Shown: piece by piece, positions 6,941-12,285 of the stretch | Position numbering within the stretch: position 1 is the stretch's first letter | Layout of the letters: each line of letters begins with the position of its first letter | Source: Candidatus Segatella papionis | Lineage (GTDB): Bacteria > Bacteroidota > Bacteroidia > Bacteroidales > Bacteroidaceae | Assembly (NCBI GenBank): GCA_002297965.1 | Contig: DBLF01000060.1 | Span: 10,688-22,972, forward strand | DNA: 12,285 nucleotides | Direction: 5' to 3' | Notes under the pieces: model-generated | The model's database searches: none | What the model saw: the letters and a program-made list of their open reading frames with translations, nothing else | What the model was told of the DNA's origin: nothing | Made by a program: the position numbers and the translations under genes

Positions 6941-9778
6941 ATGAAGAAATTAATAAAAACAGCATACACGCTCATCGCAACAACTCTCTTGTTATGCGGC
7001 TGCTCGGAAGACACATTCCTGGGCAACAACACGGAAGAGGGGAAAGATGTTACGATTTCGTTGACCTATTCTGATGTTTCCCCTAGAGACATCGTGGTCA
7101 ACACTCGCGCCACAGAGGCAGAGGAGCGTCATTTAGACAATCTCTATATCTACGTGTTTGATGGCAACGGCAACCTCAAGGGATACAAGGACATCGAATC
7201 GGGTCTTGACCAAGAGACGAACGAAAACCACAAAGCCGCCATCAACGGCATCAAGACTCGGGCGGGCGAAGCCTACATCTATGCCGTGGCTAACATCCAG
7301 ACGGGTCTCTATCCTGTAAGCACAAGTTCGGGCAGCATAGAGAACGGCAAGTTGCCTATCCATCTCGATGAGAGCAAGGCACAAGCTGGCGACTACGATT
7401 TCACTCTCGAAGACCTGAAGGCCCTGTCTTTTTTGCGCAACAATCCTAACACCATTCAGATTTCGAGTGCTTTCTTGATGAGCGGTGCAGTGAAGCAAGG
7501 CAACGCCGTCAACATCAGCACAGCAGGACAAATCGCCAATGGAGACAACAGTATCCGATTGAGCCGCATCGTATCGAAGGTGAAGTTCACCATCAAAGCC
7601 TTGAAGGAATCGGGCGTGCAACGCTCGTTCAAACTTTCCACCTACGACATCATGAACATCGCCATCGACGGTTCGCTGATAGGAAAAACTGACGGCAACA
7701 CCAGGAAGATGATTGACTCGGAAAACAGCGTAAGCCACATCACGGGTCTCACCCGAGGCGTGAACGACGTGGAAAGCGACGGCTCGGAAATGTTCGAGGT
7801 CTATCTACCAGAGAATCTACAGGATGCCATCCACATCGTAAGCTCTCAGCCCGAACGAGAGGACGACAGCGAAAGCAGCCCGAAAGTATTTACCAATGCC
7901 CCTCTGTATGGCACATACGTGGTGCTGAAGGGAAAATACGAGGAAACCAAGAATGGCGTAAGCAGAAGTGCAGACGTGAAATACTTCGTTCACCTGGGCG
8001 ATTGCAGCCTGAACCCCAACAACTATGACGTGGAGCGAAACTGCAAATACACCTTCAACATCACCGTGGCGGGCGTAGATAAAATCATCGTGGAAGCCCA
8101 AAAACAAGGCAACGAGCAGCCTGGTGCCGAGGGCGTGGTGCTGGAATATGGCAATATGGGCAAGAACCTGATGCTAGACAGCCACTACGAATACATGGTG
8201 ATGCGCTTCTATCAACAAGACATTCTGAATTTAAAGAAAGCAGGTCTGGGCTACTACTATCAGGTCTATGCTCTGGGCAATCATACGGATGCCATGAACG
8301 TGGGAGTACAAACCACAGGCAGCCTCAACGGAGTTGACACCAGTTGGATTCAGTTTGCCATCAAATGCGACAGAGACAAGAGCACCAGCAGTTACAGCAG
8401 CGAGAACGATAACCGAGGCGAGGCGTGCAGCTACCCCGGCACAAAACATCAAGCCAATCTGTACAGCATCGAGGAGTTCCTGAAATATCTGTACAACAAC
8501 GCCGACATCAATAGCTTCTGGACAGGGAGCGACTCCCAAAAGGGAAAATACATCGATGCCACCTGCTTCGTCAGCGAGAACTACTACAGTAATCTTGCAT
8601 GGAACAAATACGTAAACAATGTGGATAAGCGAGCTTTCTACGTCGCCAATGCGGTGGAGACGAGCACAGACGGGCGAAGCGTCTATGCCAAGGCGCAATA
8701 TGGTTTGACACAGCATAACATCCAAACCTTCTACGACAGAAGCCAGGCCAACAAAATCGTAGCTTATGGATGCGAAACCATCAACGACGAGAAAGGCAAG
8801 AACTTTACGGCAAACGGTGGTGGAAGCAAATATGGAACCTCTGGCACAGACAAATGGAATGGTCGAAACAATATGATGAAGGACATCACATCTTCTGACA
8901 GTTGGGCAACCATCCAAAAGAACAAGTCATTAATTAAGGCTTGCATGTCTAGAAACAGAGACTTAAACGGAGATGGCAAAATTAGCAACGACGAGATTCG
9001 CTGGTATGCACCTACCATAGACCAATATGTGGGAATCTGGATAGGCGAGGAAATCATGAGCACTGAGGCTAAACTCTTCAATAAGTTGACCTCTACACTG
9101 AAAGGTGAATCCGACCGTATGCTGTACTATAGTTCTACGAATGGACAAAACACCTACTTCTCTGAGGAGGGCATGGCAACCAACCACTATCATTCCGGCA
9201 ATACAACTTATCCTCCAACATTGGTTCGCTGTTTACGAAATCTGAAATCAAACGACGAGGGATATGACCAAACTCCGGACAAGTATTATACTTGGAGCTT
9301 AACAACCCGCCAAGTCAGTCTCGACAAAGTGGATGAAAATGCGCTCAATGTGACAGGCGAACAAGGAGAGCTGAACTCGCATACTGAACGTTCCGCAGGC
9401 AACAAGCCTGCCAAGACATTCACAATAGCGAACAACACCTACGTGGACAAGAGTCAGACCTATAAAGTTTGGGTTAGCCAAAACAACAGATGGTACGAAG
9501 AAACTGTCTGGAATACCCAAAAGCAAGTAGTGGAAGGCACCGTGAAATGCTACGGCAACTACAGCGAAAGCGGCGACAAGAAATGGAGAGTTCCCAACCA
9601 AAGAGAACTATCTGTGATGTACTTGATTAACCCCGAGCTGATAAAGGACACTTACTGTAAAACCCTGTTCTCTAACACCAGTTTTAGAAAATCATGGACT
9701 TACAATGGTGTATTCACCATGAATGTGGGAGCTTGGGATGCAACAGGTGCTATCCGTTGTATCAAGGTAAAGAAATAA
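6941..9778 (+). CDS. Large fimbrial tip protein, DUF4906-like, with EF-hand-like loop
   Basis: The 945-residue lipoprotein precursor has a signal ending LLCGC at Cys21 and a candidate Arg cleavage site in NTRATE (Arg56). HLDNLYIYVFDGNGNLKGY at about 65-83 and IRLSRIVSKVKF at 205-216 are fimbrillin-type domain signatures. The second half differs: DLNGDGKISNDE at 674-685 is a canonical 12-residue EF-hand calcium loop, followed by IRWYAP, a combination I associate with DUF4906 proteins. The C-terminus contains WRVPNQREL at 882-890 and ends IRCIKVKK, like FISUMP/DUF1566-type lectin-fold modules. Two fimbrillin domains plus a large unique C-terminus, and last place in the operon, fit a pilus tip adhesin. 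Binding target unknown. A GGAGG at 6927-6931, nine bases before the ATG, supports the start, and a small 5-bp hairpin (TAGGG/CCCTA) lies at 6898-6912. The gene ends 82 bases before a strong terminator. Confidence 0.82.
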   Translation: MKKLIKTAYTLIATTLLLCGCSEDTFLGNNTEEGKDVTISLTYSDVSPRDIVVNTRATEAEERHLDNLYIYVFDGNGNLKGYKDIESGLDQETNENHKAAINGIKTRAGEAYIYAVANIQTGLYPVSTSSGSIENGKLPIHLDESKAQAGDYDFTLEDLKALSFLRNNPNTIQISSAFLMSGAVKQGNAVNISTAGQIANGDNSIRLSRIVSKVKFTIKALKESGVQRSFKLSTYDIMNIAIDGSLIGKTDGNTRKMIDSENSVSHITGLTRGVNDVESDGSEMFEVYLPENLQDAIHIVSSQPEREDDSESSPKVFTNAPLYGTYVVLKGKYEETKNGVSRSADVKYFVHLGDCSLNPNNYDVERNCKYTFNITVAGVDKIIVEAQKQGNEQPGAEGVVLEYGNMGKNLMLDSHYEYMVMRFYQQDILNLKKAGLGYYYQVYALGNHTDAMNVGVQTTGSLNGVDTSWIQFAIKCDRDKSTSSYSSENDNRGEACSYPGTKHQANLYSIEEFLKYLYNNADINSFWTGSDSQKGKYIDATCFVSENYYSNLAWNKYVNNVDKRAFYVANAVETSTDGRSVYAKAQYGLTQHNIQTFYDRSQANKIVAYGCETINDEKGKNFTANGGGSKYGTSGTDKWNGRNNMMKDITSSDSWATIQKNKSLIKACMSRNRDLNGDGKISNDEIRWYAPTIDQYVGIWIGEEIMSTEAKLFNKLTSTLKGESDRMLYYSSTNGQNTYFSEEGMATNHYHSGNTTYPPTLVRCLRNLKSNDEGYDQTPDKYYTWSLTTRQVSLDKVDENALNVTGEQGELNSHTERSAGNKPAKTFTIANNTYVDKSQTYKVWVSQNNRWYEETVWNTQKQVVEGTVKCYGNYSESGDKKWRVPNQRELSVMYLINPELIKDTYCKTLFSNTSFRKSWTYNGVFTMNVGAWDATGAIRCIKVKK
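8960..8995 (+). other. EF-hand-like calcium-binding loop in the tip protein
   Basis: The codons for residues 674-685 give DLNGDGKISNDE. Calcium ligand positions 1, 3, 5 and 12 are Asp, Asn, Asp and Glu, position 6 is Gly and position 8 is Ile, exactly as in EF-hand loops. The sequence shows a single loop; a partner loop was not seen. Confidence 0.75.
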
Positions 9779-9815
9779 AAACAAGGAATAAAGCTTAGAA
9801 TTCATAAAACATTAT

Positions 9816-9827
9816 TATCATTTACTA
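9816..9827 (-). repeat. 12-bp repeat TATCATTTACTA, copy 1
   Basis: The same 12-mer recurs at 11170-11181 and 11697-11708, always in the same orientation. Read on the minus strand it is TAGTAAATGATA; the third copy ends eight bases before the lipoprotein ATG and looks like its A-rich leader. This first copy lies in the 3' region of the fimbrial operon and has no minus-strand gene downstream, so it could be a remnant. Confidence 0.45.
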
Positions 9828-9849
9828 TTAGACAAAAAGATGCGAAAAC

Positions 9850-9866
9850 AAAACTAGACTGGTCGT
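9850..9866 (+). repeat. 17-bp direct repeat AAAACTAGACTGGTCGT, copy 1
   Basis: An exact copy is at 11126-11142. The two flank the DUF5106/thioredoxin gene 1,276 bases apart. In this copy the last bases are the start of the fimbrial operon terminator; in the other they belong to a minus-strand terminator-like hairpin. Confidence 0.7.
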
Positions 9867-9917
9867 TGGAACGATAGTTGCCGAGGTGACTCACCTTCTA
9901 TGGTTCCACGACTTTTT
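9861..9917 (+). terminator. Intrinsic terminator of the fimbrial operon
   Basis: The arm at 9862-9877 pairs with 9898-9912 through 14 Watson-Crick pairs with one bulged T (9867) and one G/G mismatch, and five T residues follow at 9913-9917. The apex contains the palindrome AGGTGACTCACCT at 9884-9896, which could extend the hairpin. It lies 82 bases after the tip gene stop and before the promoter of the next gene, so it should insulate the two units. Confidence 0.75.
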
Positions 9918-9958
9918 CCTGCCATCTCCTGTCAAGAGCAAAGTTTTAGGCAAGAGAC

Positions 9959-9989
9959 TTGGAACTTTCATTTTTTTTTCGTACATTTG
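9959..9989 (+). promoter_or_regulatory. Bacteroidota-type promoter for the DUF5106 gene
   Basis: TTG at 9959-9961 (-33 element, one base short of TTTG) is separated by 20 bases from TACATTTG at 9982-9989, which matches the -7 consensus TAnnTTTG. A T-run precedes the -7 element. Transcription would start near 9995, giving a leader of about 55 bases to the start at 10050. Confidence 0.7.
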
Positions 9990-10049
9990 CAACTAGTTAT
10001 CTAGTCACTTAGCTGATAGATAACTGTAACCATAAATAGATTAGCAGTG

Positions 10050-11048
10050 ATGGAAACAGTAACAAAGACAACAATAAAGACAGTGACTAAGGCAACGACA
10101 AGAACGATGCCAAAGACTAGGACAACGGCTAGGACAAGGACGATGCCAAAGACTAGGACAAGGACTAGATTTAGAATCTGCCCCGTGATAATAGGCCTAA
10201 TCTTGCTGTTTGCGCTTTCCCCAGCCAAGGCGCAGAAGGCTTTCCCCTACCCTACGCTACCAGACACACTGCACAGCGTGGAGCAACGTGCCGCTTACCT
10301 CAGCGAGCACTACTGGGACAACTACGACTTCGCCGACACACTGCTGCTAAAAAACGAGGAAGTTACAGAGCAAGGCTTCGTCAACTTCATCGACATCCTA
10401 GCTCGCTTCAACGAGGACATCGCCAAGAAAGGCATACATTCCTTCGCAGCCAAGGCATTCTCATCAAAGGCTTTCTCTCCCAAGGCATCCTCATCAAAGG
10501 CATCCACTTCCACGGCATTCGCACAGAAAACGGGGGAAGCATGCAATCAGAATCCTGCCAAAGAGAAATTCGAGAATCTTATCGAGCATTATTTCGAAGA
10601 CCCCGAGTCGCCCATGCGCAACGACCAAGTCTATAGCCTATTCCTAGAAGAAATGAAGGAATTGCCATGCTTTGATGAAACTGAGAAAATACGCATAGAC
10701 TTCAAGCTGAAAGCGGCAAAGAAGAACCTTCCAGGCACCGTAGCCACCAACATATCCTTTATGCTAAGCGATGGGAAAGCCCATCAACTGAGCGACTACA
10801 AAAACGAAAAGGTAATCATCTACTTCTACGACCCGGAGTGCGAGAACTGCCATAAGATCACAGCTTGGCTAGAAAAACAGCAGATTCCTGCCGACATAAA
10901 GATGTTGAGAATCGTGGCTGACGATCGCCTAAGCTCCATCTACAGCCTGAAGGCAATGCCCACCATCTACTTGCTGGACAAACAAAACATAGTTATCTTG
11001 AAGGATTGCACAGCCGAACAGCTCATCAACGCAGTACAAGCCCTATAA
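10050..11048 (+). CDS. Secreted DUF5106 / thioredoxin-fold protein with repeat tracts
   Basis: From ATG 10050 the product is 332 residues; a GTG directly before it (10047) is also possible. The first ~40 residues are an unusual run of Thr-Lys/Arg dipeptides. The signal peptide core VIIGLILLFALS with AKAQ follows, so an internal ATG at 10143 would give a normal 31-residue signal peptide and may be the true start. The mature part opens with PYPTLPDTLHSVEQRAAYLSEHYWDN, a DUF5106 signature, carries a KA[FS]S[SP] repeat at about 10451-10510, and ends in a thioredoxin-like domain with CENC (first Cys codon 10839-10841) and the cis-Pro segment AMPTIY. Such proteins are probably periplasmic or lipid-tethered thiol-disulfide oxidoreductases; the substrate is unknown. 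It is transcribed from its own promoter after the fimbrial terminator, so any role in pilus folding is a guess. No lipobox was seen. Confidence 0.8.
   Translation: METVTKTTIKTVTKATTRTMPKTRTTARTRTMPKTRTRTRFRICPVIIGLILLFALSPAKAQKAFPYPTLPDTLHSVEQRAAYLSEHYWDNYDFADTLLLKNEEVTEQGFVNFIDILARFNEDIAKKGIHSFAAKAFSSKAFSPKASSSKASTSTAFAQKTGEACNQNPAKEKFENLIEHYFEDPESPMRNDQVYSLFLEEMKELPCFDETEKIRIDFKLKAAKKNLPGTVATNISFMLSDGKAHQLSDYKNEKVIIYFYDPECENCHKITAWLEKQQIPADIKMLRIVADDRLSSIYSLKAMPTIYLLDKQNIVILKDCTAEQLINAVQAL
10104..10161 (+). repeat. 36-bp tandem repeat in the signal-peptide n-region
   Basis: ACGATGCCAAAGACTAGGAC plus AA occurs exactly at 10104-10125 and again at 10140-10161, a period of 36 bases or 12 codons (TMPKTRT). 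The surrounding 10053-10170 is a degenerate hexamer repeat of the type aagaca/aggaca encoding Lys-Thr and Arg-Thr pairs. Each long unit carries an in-frame ATG, so the repeat multiplies possible start codons. Confidence 0.8.
10451..10510 (+). repeat. 15/30-bp tandem repeat encoding KA[FS]S[SP] units
   Basis: Two 30-base units (10451-10480 and 10481-10510) each consist of two 15-base half-units. They encode KAFSS, KAFSP, KASSS and KASTS, with the reading frame shifted slightly against the unit borders. The stretch forms a Ser/Ala/Lys-rich flexible linker inside the DUF5106 region. Confidence 0.75.
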
Positions 11049-11117
11049 AATGGCTCTTCCGCCAAACGGCATATATAGGGATAAAAGTTGGAATGGTATT
11101 TGATATTTGAATGATAT

Positions 11118-11147
11118 AAAAATTAAAAACTAGACTGGTCGTCTAAG
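11118..11147 (-). terminator. Probable terminator of the lipoprotein transcript
   Basis: On the minus strand CTTAGAC pairs with GTCTAG around the loop GACCA (six pairs, one bulged T) and is followed by TTTTTAATTTTT. It lies 53 bases past the lipoprotein stop. The stem is short, so strength is uncertain. The hairpin falls largely within copy 2 of the 17-bp repeat. No plus-strand U-run was seen for the converging DUF5106 gene. Confidence 0.45.
11126..11142 (+). repeat. 17-bp direct repeat AAAACTAGACTGGTCGT, copy 2
   Basis: This is identical to 9850-9866 and in the same orientation, downstream of the DUF5106 gene. Together the copies bracket a 1.3 kb unit holding one promoter and one gene. Confidence 0.7.
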
Positions 11148-11169
11148 CGACATTACTTCATTACATTAC

Positions 11170-11181
11170 TATCATTTACTA
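11170..11181 (-). repeat. 12-bp repeat TATCATTTACTA, copy 2
   Basis: This copy is surrounded by further similarity to copy 1 (cattaNtatcatttactatt in both). It lies between the lipoprotein stop and its terminator, where a leader sequence would have no obvious purpose. Confidence 0.45.
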
Positions 11182-11200
11182 TTTCTATTCATTTCAATTT

Positions 11201-11689
11201 TTAATGAGCCTTCGAAGAGTCATAACGTATATTAAACTCCTCGCGAGCGTGATCATTTCGCTTAACGACGATCACATAATCACCATCTTCAACTGTACCT
11301 ACCTTAGCAACAAGAGTGAAATAACCATACTTACCAGACTTGCCATAATCGCCTGTCTCGGTGATGATAATCTTATTGCCAACCAACTCAGTTGCAAACT
11401 TAATGTTAGTGCCTTCGTCGAAGATTACATTCTTATGGGTCAACATCAATTGTCCACCAGGAAGAATCTTACAAACCAACTTCTCGCTATTCTCAGCATT
11501 GCCATTAGACTCTTCGCTTACCGCCGAGCCTGCAGTCATAGAGTAACTGAGCAAGGAGAAACCTGTCCCCGATACGATGTTGGCACGACTAGATGTCGTA
11601 TCTCCACCAAAATCATCGTCAGATGCACTGCAACTTACCAATCCTACTGTCATCATTGTAGCGATGACCATCATTAAAACCTTTTTCAT
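11201..11689 (-). CDS. Small lipoprotein of unknown function
   Basis: The 162-residue product has a lipoprotein signal ending GLVSC at Cys20, followed by SASDDDFGGD, an acidic stretch after the lipidated Cys. Such acidic residues at +2 to +5 are associated with surface export in some Bacteroidota, so surface exposure is possible. The rest looks like one small beta-rich domain: GQLMLTHKNVIFDEG and IIITETGDYG near the middle, then YFTLVAKVGTVEDGDYVIVVK. This pattern recalls small Bacteroidales beta-sandwich lipoproteins, but I cannot name a family. The start at 11689 follows the A-rich leader TAGTAAATGATA. A 53-codon ORF ends ten bases upstream and the two probably share a promoter at 11874-11905. 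The gene converges with the DUF5106 gene. Confidence 0.8.
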   Translation of the reverse strand: MKKVLMMVIATMMTVGLVSCSASDDDFGGDTTSSRANIVSGTGFSLLSYSMTAGSAVSEESNGNAENSEKLVCKILPGGQLMLTHKNVIFDEGTNIKFATELVGNKIIITETGDYGKSGKYGYFTLVAKVGTVEDGDYVIVVKRNDHAREEFNIRYDSSKAH

Positions 11690-11696
11690 ATATTTA

Positions 11697-11708
11697 TATC
11701 ATTTACTA
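11697..11708 (-). repeat. 12-bp repeat TATCATTTACTA, copy 3 (lipoprotein leader)
   Basis: Read on the minus strand this is TAGTAAATGATA. It contains the TGA stop of the small upstream ORF and ends seven bases before the lipoprotein ATG. It may serve as the A-rich ribosome-binding leader. Confidence 0.45.
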
Positions 11709-11860
11709 ATTGTCCATGCATCATTTAAACCTTCATCTTCAGTAACTAGGCCTTTCGGACTATGTACATCAGAGGGAAAAACAACAACCTTTCGGTTTAA
11801 ATCATCTTTTACAATTATACAAATAATATATTCGGGTGGTACTAGAAAATTACCATTCAT
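11699..11860 (-). CDS. Candidate 53-residue small protein upstream of the lipoprotein
   Basis: An ATG at 11860-11858 opens 53 codons ending at TGA 11701-11699. The product runs from MNGNFLVPPEYIICIIVKDD to EGLNDAWTISK, with a short hydrophobic stretch (YIICIIV, residues 11-17), then a charged soluble-looking part with VVVFPSDVHSPKG in the middle. I recognise no family and see no signal peptide. Support is positional: the ATG lies 13 bases downstream of a consensus -7 box, and the stop lies ten bases ahead of the lipoprotein ATG, as in a two-gene operon. The very short leader would make it nearly leaderless. It could also be a regulatory leader ORF or chance reading frame in an AT-rich leader. 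Confidence 0.4.
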   Translation of the reverse strand: MNGNFLVPPEYIICIIVKDDLNRKVVVFPSDVHSPKGLVTEDEGLNDAWTISK

Positions 11861-11873
11861 TCTATTGATGGTG

Positions 11874-11905
11874 CAAAATTAAGAAGATTTTCGATAAGTT
11901 CCAAA
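11874..11905 (-). promoter_or_regulatory. Consensus Bacteroidota promoter, minus strand
   Basis: On the minus strand TTTG (11905-11902) is followed after exactly 20 bases by TAATTTTG (11881-11874). Both boxes match the -33/-7 consensus fully. Transcription would start near 11868 and read through the small ORF into the lipoprotein gene. Confidence 0.75.
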
Positions 11906-11954
11906 CATTTTGGGTTAAAGTATGCTAACTCATTGACAATACAGAGATTGCTAC

Positions 11955-11987
11955 ACAAAAAAGCGGGAACCCTTTCGAATTCCCGCT
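11955..11987 (-). terminator. Intrinsic terminator of the fructose-bisphosphate aldolase gene
   Basis: On the minus strand AGCGGGAA (11987-11980) pairs with TTCCCGCT (11969-11962) around a ten-base loop, followed by a T-run just beyond 11962. It lies 55 bases after the aldolase stop and just before the lipoprotein promoter. Confidence 0.85.
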
Positions 11988-12042
11988 CATATTATTTACT
12001 CGATTTGAGATTTTATCTTGTTGAATATTCTCACTACAAGAA

Positions 12043-12285
12043 TTAGTCGAGGTTAGCCAACTTGTTGTCTGAACCAAGAACGTCTGTGATCTTGTGCTTG
12101 TAGAGGTCAACCATGTACTCACGAGCCTTACCGCAGTACTGACGTGGGTCGAAGTACTCTGGGTGCTCAGCCAATGTCTCACGAACACCTGCTGTGAAGG
12201 CAAGACGAGAGTCAGAGTCGATGTTGATCTTGCAAACTGCGCTCTTAGCAGCCTTGCGGAGCTGATCCTCAGGGATACCAACAGC
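12043..12285 (-). CDS. fba: Class II fructose-1,6-bisphosphate aldolase, C-terminal part
   Basis: The last 80 codons of this gene are present; the 5' end lies beyond the window, so no start codon is visible. The segment GIPEDQLRKAAKSAVCKINIDSDSRL includes the NIDSD motif that class II aldolases use to hold the substrate phosphates, and FTAGVRETLAEHPEYFDPRQY and the LGSDNKLANLD end fit the Bacteroidales enzyme. The enzyme is zinc-dependent and interconverts fructose-1,6-bisphosphate with glyceraldehyde-3-phosphate and dihydroxyacetone phosphate in glycolysis and gluconeogenesis, in the cytoplasm. Codons are strongly biased (GCT, GTT, AAG, AAC, GAC), as expected for a highly expressed housekeeping gene. 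A terminator follows at 11955-11987, so it is independent of the lipoprotein. Confidence 0.92.
   Translation of the reverse strand, partial: AVGIPEDQLRKAAKSAVCKINIDSDSRLAFTAGVRETLAEHPEYFDPRQYCGKAREYMVDLYKHKITDVLGSDNKLANLD

Noticed and set aside
8231..8917. 228-codon minus-strand frame inside the tip gene
   Set aside because: It is a shadow of the long tip ORF; no promoter, leader or domain was seen.
9849..9856. CAAAACTA as a minus-strand -7 promoter box
   Set aside because: The -7 sequence fits TAnnTTTG, but no TTTG lies 19-21 bases upstream and no minus-strand gene follows.
11204..11677. 157-codon plus-strand frame opposite the lipoprotein gene
   Set aside because: The minus strand encodes a proper lipoprotein signal with leader and promoter; the plus-strand translation has no domain features.
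11925..12281. 118-codon minus-strand frame overlapping the aldolase gene
   Set aside because: The neighbouring frame encodes the conserved aldolase C-terminus, including NIDSD, up to a stop and a terminator; this frame is a shadow.

Overview
The window most likely comes from the chromosome of a gut or oral Bacteroidota, probably a Prevotella/Segatella-like member of the Bacteroidales. Three things point there: protein families largely restricted to this phylum (DUF3575, DUF3868/OmpA, Mfa1- and Mfa2-type fimbrial proteins, a DUF4906-like tip protein, a DUF5106 thioredoxin-like protein), two promoters matching the Bacteroidota TTTG-N20-TAnnTTTG pattern, and mostly A-rich leaders in place of strong Shine-Dalgarno sites. 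The species is an inference from gene content.

Positions 104-9778 hold a six-gene, plus-strand locus for a type V (fimbrillin, donor-strand) pilus. In order it encodes a small DUF3575 outer-membrane beta-barrel, a DUF3868/OmpA/TPR cell-envelope protein, an Mfa1-like major fimbrillin, an Mfa2-like lipoprotein anchor, an accessory fimbrillin-like lipoprotein, and a 945-residue tip protein with a canonical EF-hand-like loop and a lectin-like C-terminus. The order shaft, anchor, accessory, tip follows the usual logic of these pili, in which lipoprotein precursors cross the outer membrane, are cut after an arginine and polymerise by strand exchange. The locus ends at a strong hairpin terminator at 9861-9917. 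A 537-base gap with two hairpins separates the shaft gene from the anchor gene and may set the excess of shaft subunit over anchor and tip.

Positions 9959-11048 hold a separately promoted DUF5106/thioredoxin-fold secreted protein with a CENC active site and two unusual repeat tracts. It is bracketed by two copies of a 17-base direct repeat.

Positions 11118-12285 are on the minus strand. A lipoprotein gene is preceded by a 53-codon small ORF, and both appear to be served by a near-perfect Bacteroidota promoter. The window ends inside a class II fructose-bisphosphate aldolase gene (last 80 codons) with its own terminator. No RNA genes, CRISPR array or transposase were seen. The pilus itself is of a known class. 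The less-described elements are the repeated leader motif, the post-fimbrillin hairpins, the small ORF and the repeat-rich thioredoxin protein.
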